From Dromaius novaehollandiae (Eukaryota > Chordata > Aves > Casuariiformes > Dromaiidae), in assembly GCF_036370855.1 (NCBI RefSeq), contig NC_088098.1, forward strand, positions 135,924,721 to 135,988,720: a DNA stretch of 64,000 bases, given 5' to 3'. The notes beneath the pieces are model-generated. The model had not been told where the DNA came from and did no database searches. It saw nothing but the letters and a program-made list of their open reading frames with translations. This document shows, in pieces, positions 27,401 to 42,400 of the stretch (position 1 is the stretch's first letter; each line of letters starts with the position of its first letter). The position numbers were made by a program, and so were the translations under genes.

Positions 27401-30400
27401 CAAAGCCAGGAATCATACCGGGATATTTTGTCCTCAATGCAGTAGTTAACCACCTAGTCATTTGCTCTGTTGGTACCTCTGGAACCATGTTTGTTAATGG
27501 CAATAGAGACTGATGTAAGATCTCTGGTAGAGCATATGATGAGGTTGGCGCCCTCTGTACAGTTGGTGTTTTCACATTAATCCACAGTAGTGCCTTTCTT
27601 ACAGGCTAGACATTCTGGGTTTATCTAGTTTTACAGTAACATTAGAAAAACTGTTGCACCCAAGAGCTACGAAAGTGAACACCCTGGCCGCGTCCCAGCT
27701 GGATGTCAGGATAAGGTCAGCACCGTCCTTCAGTTGGTGCCTTGATTTCCATAGGAAGCGGGCAGCTGTAGAGCACTCTGGCAAGTCTGCTTGCCTGGAG
27801 AGTAGGAGAATGAGGACTGGAGGCAGGCAGCACTTTCAAGCCACGTGCAAAGAAGCAGGGATGGATTGCTACAACTAGTTAGAGCAAATACTGGGTCCTC
27901 ATGGTGGTTGTTACAGGTCTACGGGGAAATTTATTTGAAAAACGTAGTAGGTTTGTCTCAGTGCTATAGAACTTGGTTATACAGTGTATGCTGCTTTTTC
28001 TGTGGAAGGAAATACTGTTTCATTGCATATTTTTCTTTCTTAGTACATAGACTCGATAGAACTTGAACATTCTACAGAAGTTGAGAACCCAGTGAAATAT
28101 CACCAGGCATGGCAAAAGCTGTGCAAAGCAGAGTAAGTGGCGTCAGGTATTCTGTATACCAAATGTGGACTGTGATTTACTTTACATGATGTAAAATGCT
28201 TCAGTGAATCATTTCTCAGTGCATCCAAAGTTGTGTCACTTACGGAAAGAGATGGACTTGTATGGTGATAAGCATCAGACATAGCAAATTATAGCATCAG
28301 GCTGTATCCTCAAACTCTGTTTTAATCTCATTAGACCAGCTGCGGTGTTTTGGTTAGCTAGGCAAAAGACTTTCTTTAGAGTGCAGGTCAGTTGTCAATA
28401 ATTTTTCTTTGTCAACACGTATCACAGTAAAAGGTGGTTAGATAAAAGCTGTGTTTGGACTAGTAAACACTTGTGACGCTTGGCAAATCTCTTCTTTTGA
28501 GTGTCATCGTTGTCAGAATTTCCGTTTGCATATGTAAAGAGATGTTATTATAAGTTACCAAAATGCATTCATTTAGATTTACTTAATAGCCATCAGGTTT
28601 TGCTGTTAAGATCCTAAAGTGATGAATATATAGCTAGTTTATTTAAGCAATGTGAATTTTGCTGTGAAGGATGAGGTTGGTCAGATGAGAACTAGGATAG
28701 GAAGATAAGACAGAAGTCTCTAAATTTATATTCTGTGTATTCTGTATGGTAATACAAAGCAGGCATGTTCGTGTTGAACTGAGGAATTGGAATGTATTTC
28801 CTACACTGTGCTTGCTTTGTTGAAACCTAAAAATCTTTCTTCTTGCATGGATTTCTTTTGCTGGCTTGATTTTACATGTCGGTCACTTTATATATGGCTC
28901 TCGTTACAGCGGCATTCTGGTCCCAGGAGGGTTTGGAATTAGGGGAACAGAAGGCAAACTCCAAGCTATCTCCTGGGCAAGAACAAAGAAAAAACCTTTT
29001 CTTGGTAAGATAATGAAGGTTGGAAATTACTGTGTTTTGGAGATGTATAGCAAGCTAATTGATCTGATTTTTAAAAACTGTATAGTTGTTAAAAGCAAAA
29101 AACCAAATCTGCTAGAACAATTGAGAGGGCTTGTTAAATGATGTGGTCAGTGAGTAAAATGAACTATACTAGGGAAGGATCCTGTCTTGTGGAAGTAGAT
29201 GTCCTATTGTGAATATCTGCCTTGTAAGTAATGCCTGTGGTCATGTACTACGGTGCTATACAAGGAAAGAAGAAAAAGACTGTCCTTTCCCCAAAGGCTT
29301 TGTTTGATGTTTTATCTAGAAAATCATTTCTTCTCAATATAATTAAAACAGCATCATTACAGTTATTAATCAGTATACACAAAACATAGATCTCTATGGA
29401 CACATTTGTTATATTAAATAATTTATGTTGATTTAGTGATATATCTTATTATGCTAATGTCCAAAGAACCCATCTGACCTATGAACTGTGCTGTTTGTGT
29501 ACGTGCCTCTGAAGCTTTGGTTCCTGCTTTAGACTTTTTATGATTTTGTAAGTAATAGTGACTACTTTAGCTAGTTGCCAAAGCAAAATTTGAATTTGGA
29601 CATACCTAGGCTTTTGGCTTTTATTTAGCTTTACAGTAATTATTGCTCAAATAGATGGGAAGAAAAAACCCAGTATTTTTAAAAGGGTTTAAAGCACTTC
29701 ATTATGTCACATGTATTCACAGTATGCCAGGTTTGAATTTTTCCAAGTGCGGATTTTAGGTTGACCAGACATTTTTGTTGTTTTAACTTTTTGGAAAGTT
29801 TGTGTATATACACTAGGTACCAAGATTTCTAAATAAAAAGTCAAGTTTGAGACAGAGCGGTGGGTACTTTGTCAGTCCTGCTCTTTATCTTGTTAAATTC
29901 TGGGGGGTTTGTTTCCTCTTACAGGAGTTTGCTTGGGAATGCAATTAGCAGTTGTGGAGTTTGCAAGAAACTGTTTGAACTGGAAAGGTGAGCTCTGTAT
30001 GCTAGCATGGATATGATTTGCTTAGAAGAGATTTTATTCTAAATGTGCAATGTATATCTATTAATCTAGTGTATAGGTCTTACGAATATTAGATACTTAA
30101 CTCAAAATGACCATGTTGCAAGAACTAAGCAGCCTATGCTACCTTTCTGTACAAAGGAATAGGAACTTCTGTTACGCAAGTTGCCTGAAACCTGCTCTTT
30201 GGTCTCAGAAGTGTAGGTGAAAGTAGGTTTCAAGTTAACTTCTGTAGTCTTTCTCTGGAGCATGCGAGTGGTGTAGAGTAAAAAGTGAGATGTGATTTTC
30301 TTATTTGCCTTTGCATTCTTTCATTGGTTGGAGTGGCCAAACTATAGAAGTTGCAGCAGTAGTGACTGAGATCGTATGCTTCCTTTGATTGCTTCAAGAG

Positions 30401-33400
30401 TGCTGCAGCATGTGTAGTGTTTCCACCTATGAGGTTGTAGCTGGAAATGCACACAAGCCCTAAAATGCCATAGAACTGTTCTGGTGAATCTGTGGTGCCT
30501 GTAGGAGAACGGAAATGTATTGTGTTTGTTTTGAACTTCTGTTTCAGATGCAAATTCTACAGAATTTGACCCTGACACAAAAAACCCTGTTGTAAGTACT
30601 GATTTTTCTCCTGCATATGTTTTGTGAACATACTCTTGTATTAAAAGGTAGTTATCTCTGTTTAAAAAAAAGACTGTCTAGGTATTTTATGTGTGAACAG
30701 AAAACTACATGTGGGAAATGAAGTAGTATCTTACTGTAAGGTGTAAACTTCTGTTTCACTGATTAATTAATGGATTGCTCGTGATAAACTACTGTTTCTG
30801 TATCCATTTTCTTCAGAGGAGTTTTGGGGGGTTTGAAAGTAAAAATACGTTTTTGTCTCCTGTGCTTAGTTTACAAAGTGCAAATAGGAGAGTTGTAAAG
30901 CATTTGACGTGTTTGCCAATGTTGTTTCCATGTATTTTTATGCATAGTGGGAGAGATAATCTGGTCTGAACTTGAATGTAAATTAGAGACCTTCAGAGTT
31001 TTAGTCAGTTTGAGACATGCAGCTGAAACTTGGTGGGGTTTGGAAATGTTCTCAGATGGACAAAAATAAACTTAAATTTGATGCCAAATGCAGTCGTTCT
31101 GGTATTGGAAGAGGTCTTTTTCATTGCCCTTCTTGAGTATACTGGAGAACATACCTTTTCTTTGAAAGGGTCAACTTGGTAATAGCAATGTATTGTAAAA
31201 TATGGAAGATTTTGAAAACTTACTGCAAATTTTTGGGTAGCAGTTAGTACAGAAGGCTGATTCTGGGACATCTTTGGCTGTAGTGCTTTTTAGTGCCAGT
31301 TTTAGATGCACAGGACATTCCACTGTTGCTGGGTAGGAGAGAGCAGCATTTCTTCTTCTGTCAGTACCGTGTATTTATTCACTTGGCATACTTCACCCAC
31401 TAAATAAAAAGTGACATCTGCAGTTTTTAAGGATATTTGGCCTTATTTTTCTAGTAATTCAAGCTTTTGTGCTTCAGTAGGCAATGACTGAAACATTCTG
31501 TTGAAGTACTGAATTTTTTTTTTAATCCTTTGAACAACTGATAGACCTTGCTAACTGTGAGTCTGAATCAGTATCAACTTCTTTGAAAGAAGTTTGGATC
31601 TAATTTGGATCACCAGATTGGCAATTTGGGCTCATGGTTACCCTCATATTATTTACTGTGACCTTTTTTAATTGCAGAAAGTTTCTGCTGTTAAATTCTA
31701 ATAAAAATCATTTGTCCTTGAATTAGTACCTCCTTACTTTTGATAGTGGGAGCAGGTGGTTTAAATTAGGCATGTTGGTCTCCTCATTAATAAGTGAAGA
31801 GATAAATACCTGCAGACAACAGTTCATTCAATTTTGGGCCCCCTTTGCTGGCTGGTGGTAGAATCTTCTGCGTGATGTAAATTAGACTTCTAATTATCAG
31901 GCCCCTAAAGTCATGGAGTGTGGGATATGTCTCATTTAACTTCACATGACTACATTTCAGCTAGTCACCCTTTCACAATACAGTCAGCTAATGTAGTTTA
32001 GAAGCCTACTTCAGAAAGGGGTGAATTGTCTTGTGGAAGTGCTGGTTCCTCTCCATTCATTCTAAGGGTTGTTCGTAGCGGCTGGCTGGGATGCAGAGCT
32101 CTACGCTTAGCGAGTTTTCCCATCTCTGAAGTTTGGAATATGGAAGCCTGTCTGCTGCAGTCCTGCTGGCAGTGTCTTCTGTTACTGTAGTAACAGTAGT
32201 GTGTATTAGTACAATAACTTATATTTAGGAGGAAATTTTTATTGCATAAGTAATTGACTGAGTGATTAACAGTTTGCATTCTAGGACAAGCAAGTTTTAT
32301 ATGTTACAGAGAGAATTACGTGGACATAAAATAAAGAAAATAATGGAACGAATGTATGTGTAATGGAAGATTAACATAGTGTGTACAAGTGAAGCAATAT
32401 GCTTGCAATATATATAACAGATACTCTTTTGTTCCAGGCTGCATTTAGATAGTGAAATTGGTGATTACCAGTCATGTTTCAACATCTTGATCTGACCTTT
32501 GACATCTTAGTTCTGGGTGGGAAACAGCTGTAAATTGTTCTAAGGGGGAAATTTGCACTATCAATAATTATGACTTGTAAATGATCTGTTTTAGCAGAGT
32601 CCATGTTGTGCTGAAAAGTATTTAGATATTATTATTCATAATAATAAATCAATAAAAATGATTGAAATAGAAATACATTAATGGAGCTTGTGAACTATTG
32701 AGATGATGTAGATGTTTCATTATCCATGAAGGCTGACTGGAAACACCATTATCAGCACTGATAATATCCTGTGATGCCACTGTGTGACTCATCTGAGTGC
32801 TACCTTAGGACCATAGCAATGTTCTTTTGGTTCCTGCTCCTTTGGAAACTGGAGAGGGAGGGGAAAGGCACAGGTGAAGCAGCAGTTGTATTTCCTGTTA
32901 TTTTTAAGAAAGAAGAAGAAAAAAAAGTTCAGATATGCAGTTTGGCAAGGAGACTCGGGCAATCATAGAATATGCAACTTCTTGCTTCCTTTCTTCATTT
33001 GCTAAGCGTTCCAATACATAGAACTGTACGCACCAAAATTAATAGATTTTCTTTCAAAGTATGTTTAAAAAATCTTGGTGTACTTTGCTGTATTATTTGC
33101 CTTTTGATTTTGAATCTCTGAAAGTTGTTTTCACCCTTTTGCTGTGCATCTGTGGAAACTTAGAACTTTCTCTTTTTTTTAATTAAAACAAAACTGAGCT
33201 CATGCCATCATGTGACTCAGAATTACACAAGGGAAATATAGATATTTCAAGAACTGTGACTGAAGTGATGAGAAATGACATTACTGGTAACTCTTCTCAA
33301 TTAAAATGGCACACACTATCGTACTACAGAATAACATTGTCTGTATTAGTGTAAAGATTTTGAGCATTGTAAAGGTTTTTGTGTGATGAGATAGCTGTTG

Positions 33401-36400
33401 TGACTTGTTCTGTTCTGAACAATAATGAGTACACAATTACATATGCAGATGTAGTGAGTTGCCTATAACTAATAATCTGTATTATTTTAGCTGTTCTATT
33501 TCTTGTTCTATTGACTATTATTACAACAATGTTACTCAATCTGGATTCTGCAAAAGCATCTATGAGTCACCTTATACAGGAGTGAAACTGTATAACCCTG
33601 TTCGCTTGTTTTGGGGAATACTCATAGAAATTATATTGATGTACAAATGACTACAAGTATTTTAGTGTTGAGATTTAGCATGCTGAGAAAAAGAAGATGA
33701 AAATTAATGACTTACTGATGTAAAGCATAGCCAAAATTTTGTTTTAAACAAAATACTAGAGGAAACAATATTCCGAAATATGAATACTTATGTAATGAAA
33801 ACTTAGAGGAAATGCAATATAGAGTTTGAAAATATTTTCAAGATGTGGATTATAAGCTGTGTCTGAGAGATTTGAAATCTGATATTTTTGTGATAGATTG
33901 GAGTTATTCATTTAGGCTTGAATTAAAAGTGTGTACTCTGAAGAAAAAACAATGAGCTTCAATTTGACAGCGTTTTTCAGTACTCACCAGAGCGTACATA
34001 TTATAGTGATAGAATTTCTATTTAAGGTTCTGGGTCCAATTTTTCTTTAATATGGGTTTGGCTTCATTAGGGAAAATGGTATACGAGGGCACAGGTATAT
34101 GAGCACTGATCACAGTCCTCCAGATTCCTGATCTCGGCTTAGTTGATTATTTGAAGGTCATGTTTAGTTATATATTCTTAAGCTTCCCGCTCCACTTTCC
34201 AGCCTTTTGGATAATAATGATAGATAAATTATTATTGTGTTTTGCTTTGAAGAAATCTCTTCAGAAAAGTAATGCATCAGCTTGAGAGTAATGTTTAGTA
34301 TGAATTTTTTGTTTCAAATGATCATTTTTTGATTTTCTTTTAAAAATGAACTCTGTATAGTGTGTAAACTGCTAGTGAACTTTATTTACTGGGTGGCAGA
34401 ACAAAGTTTTGAGTTTTGTTTTGTTTCATATCCCTCCTCTTTTCTGTTCCCTTCCTCTACTGTTAAACTTTGATTTTTCATTTTTCTGATGAGCCTTTTC
34501 ATTATGTTCTATGTTAATTCTGTTGTAACTGCATTTGATACTGTTCTTGCAAGAATTAATCTTTCTGGAGATAATTCTAACTTTCTTTTTCTTTTTTTTT
34601 TTTTTTTTAAAGAAGCTAATTTTAATTGTGACCATGGTTCTTCACAGCCTATTGCATCTTGTGTAGGATGATGAGATTTCAGATACTGCACTGAGTAAAA
34701 TCAGTACGTTTTCTATGAACTATAGAAATTGTGCAGAAATAGATTTTGCCAGTAGGTGGCACTGTCATAACATGCTTGTTTGCTGATGCCCTCTTTTTCT
34801 ATTCAGAATGTCAGTATAACCTGATTGAACTCAGAAATTTCTGATATTGTTTAATAAATTAAAAGGAACCCATGTGTCATTCATGCAGAAACACCTCTTG
34901 TAGTTCTGTGGTATTATGTATGTGTGTTGAGTAGCTAAAGGATCTGTAGAAGCAAATGCTTGTGTGGTATACATAGATATGAAATCAAAATATATTGTTA
35001 ATTTAAGACAAATAAAAATGTCTTCATAACCTACAAAAAAGTAGTAAGTATGAGGATATTTTTTCCTTAAAGAAACATAAGTTACAGAAACAATGGAAGG
35101 ATTTGTGTAGAAGTATGGTCCAATGGTCTGTTTGAACACTCATCATGTTTGAGTCTCATAACCTTTGAGGTTTCTGTCCATGCAGCACTGGTGTGAAGTA
35201 GGAAGTGCTTTAATCCTCATTTTACAGAGCGGATAGGAACACTCATATGGAGTCTCTAATGCACTGGATACTCTTTGCAATTAATTTGAATCTTTTAAGT
35301 CCTCTGAGGATCTGAGCCTAACTGATTTATCAGGGTAATGAATGACGTTGGTGTTAAAATTCAGTCCACAGTTTCAAGCTCTATGGTAGCATTAGTGCCT
35401 GATCCACTGTATTATTTTTCTTCAAAGTGTGCTTCTATTCTTCTTTTTCACTAACTTCCTCTTAATAAGGTAAATAATATAGTAGTATAGTAAAGTAAGT
35501 AAAATAAATAAAATTACATGAATTATATTGAAAATGCATGTGTCTCTGGGAATTATGCAATGAAAAGGTTAAAACAGTGCCAGATGTAGTGAATGTTTTA
35601 ATTTGAAGCAGCTTAGTTCCTATACATACCTGTATATTAACAGTTAGAAGAGTCATAACAAAAACAACCTGTTGCTTTTAAACGGAAATATATACTTAGA
35701 TGAATACAACTTGAAACCAATACGGAATATTACAGTCATCATACAATAAAGTATGTTTCCAATAACAGTGTAGCAATACTTGTGTTTTAAAAATTTGAGC
35801 TGTTTACCATATGGAAATGTCTCCTGATGTGAATGATGAAACTGAACTGGGCAGAGTATTATATAGTGTACACTAGGGGACAGTCTCCAAATGGAATGAT
35901 ATGTCTTCTTCCCTTGTATATTTTTTGGAAAACATTTCATTTGAATTGCTGTAGAGGTCAAGATAATAACTCAATCCAGTAACATTTTTGTAGTGTGAAA
36001 TAAAAACACATAGTTCTGCACTAATTGGGAAGCAGCTTAGCTGGAAAGCACTGGATAGCCAACATTCAAGGAAAACAATATGAGACTAATCTGTTATATG
36101 TCAAATACATCTTTATTCTTTGTTTTTTATTATCACAAGAAGGAAATCTGTGGGTTTAGGTGTACGTATACTGTATATGAATGCCAGGCTTTTCTCCTTT
36201 CAAAGCAGTGATACTTCTTATTCTTGCAGATGCCTTACTGTCCAGTTATCTTTTTTATAACCATCACAAACTCATCAAAGGTGACACTTCCATCATTATT
36301 TTTGTCCAACGATTTAATTATGTTATCAACTGAGAATGCATCCTGTTGTTTTTATAGGAAAAGAATAAAAAAAACAGTAAGAAATAAATATATAAGTTGC

Positions 36401-39400
36401 CACAATTGTTTTTGTATAAGGAATATTGCCAAGAAAGGATACAGTCAGTAGAAGCCAGTGTTACTTGAAAATGTTACTGGTAGTGTTGGGTTTACCAGTT
36501 TTACTGGTTAAACTAGAACTACAGTGCCTGCCATCACCTGCCAAAACTGTTAATAAAGATAGAGTAACCATTTGAGAAGTATGAGCTATTGTCTGCCTCT
36601 CACTTGGCATTTCAATGTGTGAATGCAACCTGAGCACTCCTAAAACATAAGTTTGCTATCAAGAAATTCACATACGCCAGTGGAAAAAGCCAGTGCACCC
36701 GTCATAGCCAAACCACAAGTATTACTGAGGCAGGTTACTTCAGTCTCATGTAGGTAAATTTGATTTGGGTTGCATTACAGAAATGAGTAAACAGAGCAGG
36801 TGGAACAGCTGCAGCATGCACATAATCAGCTTTAAAAATTAATATGCAATACCACCCACTGCTTTATTAGATACTAACGCAGAGTCCACATAGACTGTTT
36901 GAAAACATGTAGCTGCTTTCAGTAGGCTTTGGACCAGTACTTCAGAATCTCTTTTCCTCCCCTTTCTCTCTCTTTGTTAGGAATATTGTGCTTGCTGTTG
37001 CAAAATTCTTTACTGATGTATTAAAATCTACTATAGATTATTAACTTCTTTTATTCATTGCGTCTGGGAAAAGTGCATGTAATATTCTGATGCAGTGAGT
37101 ATTCTGATTATGTCCCTGAGCAAGCTAGCTCACAAAATAATATAAAGACAGTTTTGACTATAATTGAAATCTTTAAACTGTTTTCTTTCTTTGTATTGAT
37201 GTTTTTATGTTTGTGTATGTTTTGCAATGTCCTGCCCTACTTTATGTTGATGTATTGTAATGCCATACATTTCTGCAGACTGAGCAGAAGGTAGACGATG
37301 CCTAACATCCAAATGGAAAAGATGAGTATTTCTTTTTCTGAACATTGGCTTTGCACCAAATCTGGATTAGTTTTTGTCTTGGGCTGAGTTGTCTACAACC
37401 AATATGCAAAGCAGTATCTTCCTGAATTTTCCATCATATTTCCTATTAATTTGGGAGTTAACTTCTCAAAGGTATGCTTTTTGAAAAGGGGGGGAAAAAC
37501 TTACCTTGTTTCTTTTTCTTTTTCTTTCTTTTCTTTTTTTTTTTTTTAATTTACCACTTCATGTTAATGAAATGACTAAACTGGATTACTGTTGTTCTCA
37601 AAATACTGGTGGTTCCATTGAACTCCAGCTTCTTTCAGACCTTTAGCAAAAATTGCTTTCATCAGCTGTCCCAGACATAGTATTTAAGGGTTTGTCTAGC
37701 AAAGGAATCTAAATTCAGGAAAGGTCTGGCAAAGAATACATATGAAGTCAGAATCAAGATTTTTTTTCTAGTGCTGTGAAATGTATATTTCTCTCTCTAG
37801 CTGAAATGCTTGGTGGCATCTCTCTTCTTTACTTGACCTCTTTCTCCAATGGCAGACCTTTTATTTTGTGAAGGTGGGAGCCTAATCTAGATAGAACTTG
37901 ACTTATATGTAGTACTTTTAAACTTGTCCTACAAGATGCATTATTTAGACTGGAGTAAAAAATCTTTTATATGGCTCAGATGCAATATTCTAGGTGAAAT
38001 TTGGCTGACATAAAAAGCTTCTTTGATTTTTGCATTTTGTAGAGCTTTGTTATAAAATCCCTACTCAGATATCTGTTTGGAGGTACTGTTCATTAATATG
38101 AATAAAGTTTCATAAACCTACCCTTATTTGAGGATTATTAATGGAGTTGGTGAAATCAGGTGGGGCACAGTTATCTGCCTTGCAACAGCGTTACCTTTAT
38201 TTCCTTTTTCCTATCCATTTCCTAGAAAGTACACTGAATATGAAAAGAGTGAGACTTACCTTCAGGTACTGTGCAAATTGATTCTGAAGCAAATTTTTCA
38301 GTCCACCAATAGACAGTGCATTGGTGCTACCCTCCATCAAAGCGTATTGAGTGAAATACTTCAAAAGGTTATCATTGAGTAAATGTTCCATGTTCCTCTG
38401 ATGCTGCCTCGAAGAATAGCTGAAAACAAAGCAAACAGTAACAATTCTATACATCAAAATGTTTTGGAAATACCTCTGATGCCCAGTTCATTGCATTACC
38501 AACAATGTGAAATGATAAATATTTAAGCTAGAGGACAAAGAGTTTTTCTCTGTAAAACTAGCTCAACTCTCACAGAAAAAATGATTTAAATTAGGATCAA
38601 AGATCTGAAACATGCAATACATTTAGATCATGCTTACCTCACTCGCAAAATCCAGAGCCTTCAAATGTAGTGAGCAGAAGTGAGAGTCTCAGGGTTGGAG
38701 CTACCTTTATAGTTGCTTGCATAGTCCAGCTCCACCCTGATTATGAAACTAGCCTTTAGTCAGCGCACTAGTTTTATTGTTTTTTAATAGGCAAAGGAAT
38801 AGGGTATGTTAGCAGTAGGTGTAAGTAATTGTTATAACAGTGAAACGGGTCACTGTCAGCATCCACCAGTGCACTTGATATAGGCTTTCCTGGTCTTTAC
38901 AGGCCATCCTGGAGAGGCTTTCTCTCTTCAGTTTGTGTATTTCACACGTCAAGATGTGCCATACCCAAAGTAGCCTGAAAAAGGCTTCTATAGAGATATG
39001 CATAGCATTTGTTATTATAATAGACATTTAGAAGATTTGTTCAAAAAAACCCAAACAAACAGGTTTATATCTTAAATATGAAGATGCCACTTGCCCTTTG
39101 CATGAGCTGTTAATCACCAATGCCAAAGCTTGTTCCTTTCCAACTTTTGTCTTGTTTTTTAGCACAGGAGAATGATGAAGATGTTCTGAGATAAAATTTT
39201 GGTTGCTAATATTAAGCATCAAAATCAAAACACCCCATGATGTGAATGGAAAAAACCTGTGCCATTCCAAATGGGAAGGGTGAATCCAAGGTGCTGAAAA
39301 ACTGTTCCTTTTTGGGAGCAGCTTCATAACTGATTATTGTGTTCTGTGGGTTCTGAAATCATGATGGTTTGTGGGCCATTTTTTGTGATATTCTGCCCAA

Positions 39401-42400
39401 GTGGCTGATGCTTCGTGACCCAGCAGAGAGTGAAGTACTGTGGCTATTTTTGCACAGTGTGATGGATTCACACTGGATGGTTCTGGCTGTGGGTTCTGCC
39501 TGATGTTGTTCACAGTTGTTTCTTCGTGCTTGGCTCCAGGCCAACCAACTAGATCTTTCACCCTGTGCTTCTCTTACTGAGAAAATTTTATAGCTCTGCA
39601 GAGTCAAGAGCTTTGTGGGTAGGTAGGATACGGATGGATTGAGAGGTTTGTGGAGGTAGTAGAGGTTTTCCTGAGAAGACTAGACAAACTTTGCTAGATG
39701 AGCCAAGTATATGTACACCTTCCATTAGCAGCTTTTTGTGTGTCGCTTCCTAAAGAATCATGGAGAATAGAATTATAAGGGCCCTCCAGAGATCATCTAA
39801 TTCCTTCTTTCCCTTCCAGTAAAGTGGGATTGCTGGTATCAATGTTGGATGTTTGCTAAACCTATTCTTAAGTGCCTTAAGTAATGGGGACTCCACCTCC
39901 CTTATCTGGTCCATTCCCTGTGGTTCCTTGTCCTCACTGTTAGAAAGTCCTGCTAATGTCTGAATTCTTTGCTGCACTTAAGCCCTTTACTACTTCTGTC
40001 TCCAGAGACAAGGAGAACAGACTATTCTCTTCCTTCCTAAAATGGCCTTTGACATCCTGGAGAAATCCCCTGTCCTTTCCTTTTTTGGTTCAGAAATCCT
40101 AGCTAGTTCAGTCTTCCTTTGGGAGTCCTGCTTCTTAGGCCTAATCTCTTGACTTTCTCCGGTTGGTTGACATCCTCCTTGAGATGCTGTATCCAAAGTT
40201 ATACAGCTTGTTCACTACTCTGAAGGGATTATCATGGTGCTGTGGGTGTAGATAGTGCCTGAAGCAGCTGGTTGATGGAGGGAACCTGTATGTCATTTTG
40301 CAGAGAGGTGGCAGGTTATACTGGTGTCAGGTTTTTCATAGTGGTCATTTTATACTGAGTTTGTTGTGGGGAGGACAAATCCACTGATTTCAAATCCGGC
40401 ATAGAAGCCTAGCATTAGCTTGAGGGTCTGAGATCTGGGGTCAGACATCCCCAAATCTGTGTCTAATCTAGCTGAGAGAGAAAGCTGGAAAGAGACCACC
40501 TCCAGTGTTTGTATTTGACTCAACAGAGAGCCAGGAGCTGTGGCCGTGATTGCTAGCAGAACCTCTTCTGCTGTTGCTGTAGGTGGTGGTAGCAGTGCAA
40601 GCAAAGTTTGGGAGTCCTTGTCTAGAACTCAGTGTATGGGTTAGGACTGTTCCATATGCCAAATGGGCCATGAACTCTGTGCTTGTCCATGAGGATAAGT
40701 CAGTCAGAAGCTCTTTGCGCTTCCCTTCCCAAGCCTTCCCCCACTCCTGCCAAAAAAAAAAAAGAAAAATGTTTCTTTCTACTCCTGTCTCATTTTCCAC
40801 TTTTGGTAAATGATGAAATTTTTAGTAGTGGTGCATGAACAGATAACTTGCTAAGGGTCCTGCTCCCCACCTGCTAATTCTGCTTGCCTAATCTTCTGCT
40901 TGTGGTAGCCTTAAAACACCCACTGCTTTGTCCTTCTTGGAAGCATTGTCAGGAAGCTGGTGTGCTTCATACATATTGCTGATGTTACAGTATTTGCAGA
41001 AGTTTATTTTAAGTCTACAAATTACTTGTCTTTACTTGTACCAAAGACACTTCCCTGCCACTTCTCTTGAAGCTTGTACTGGCTTAGTAGTAGGGGGAAT
41101 TGAAATGGATTTTGAGGGATCACAACTCAAGAAATTCAGCACTTTAGCCTTGTTAATTTGTTTAGTTATGCAGAATAGCATAATTGGTTTTACTGAAACA
41201 TATTCCCATGGAAGTGAGAGATGGATGTCCAGAAGCTTAGGTGACCTGATCAAGAGTCACGCAGGAGTTGAATTCGTCCTCAGATGAATCCATTTTCCTC
41301 AGATCAGTCGTATTCACAATGCACTGTCACCTATAAGAGGTTAACTGAATGAGACAGTGGCAGAGTTGTACTTTGATCTCCCAACTTCTTGTCCTCTTCT
41401 CTCTCAATTAGACCACAGTGCCTTGTCCAGTGACTTGTGTGGCATCTCTGAAATCTGCATCAAAATCAGCAATAGGACTCAGTTTGACAAGCCCCAGTTC
41501 ATTGTCCTGGCCGCAGGACCACTCTGTGAGACATAACTGCTATGCTGAATTAGCTACGGAATTTATCCAGCACAACCCAGCAATGGCAGAATGATATCCA
41601 GGAGTAAGGAACTGTCATCACTGTCCGAGAAATTGAACAAAAGTAGGAGAAGATAATATGTGTCTGTTGCCAGTGTTAGGTGATGTGTGACTATCGGGCA
41701 GCAGCATTTTTCTGTGACAAAGAACAGCACTTGGTATCAAACTTCAAATGATACCTATGCAAGCTGACTCCCAGTATGGAAGCTGCAGTCCGGATTTGGT
41801 TGCAGCACTTTTGTTGCTTTCTTGGATATATGAATATATGTTGTTCCTGCAGTTTATGACATGGTTCAGCTGGGTTTGCCCTGGACTAGAGCAATTGTTT
41901 TAGCAAGCACCATATCCTTTTGTAATTGACATTTTTATTGTAGCTTAAATGCAAGCCAAAGAAGGAATTAAGCTGGTGATGTGTTGTCAGTCTGTTAAGG
42001 GATGCACATCACATGTATGTCCTTGTGATGACCATATGTCATTTTTTTTTCTGTGATGGTGTCTGCAGATTAAAAATTCACTCAAGATAGTCTGTTGCTC
42101 TGAGTATTCCCCTGGTAAACTTGTTTGCTGGCATATTTGAAGAAAGCAATTGCAATCACATTAGATAGTAAGAGAATTCATCTCTGTAGTTGCAGGGATG
42201 ACTGAAATTGGGGCGCCACAACTGATTGTAGGAGTGATGGAGCTATGGCATCATGATCAGAAGGTCTTGATACACGTTTAATAATAGATTAAGTGGGATC
42301 GTAACTCACGCACTGTCTTTTTTTGTTCCTGTAATAGAAGTTGTTACCATCTCCCCTCCCCCCTCCATCATTGATGGCCGAACAACATGTGAATCTGTGC

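Noticed and set aside
38706..39330. Vitamin D response element upstream of the S100G-like gene
   Set aside because: I saw no clear direct repeat of two AGGTCA-like half sites with three-base spacing; claiming one would be guesswork.
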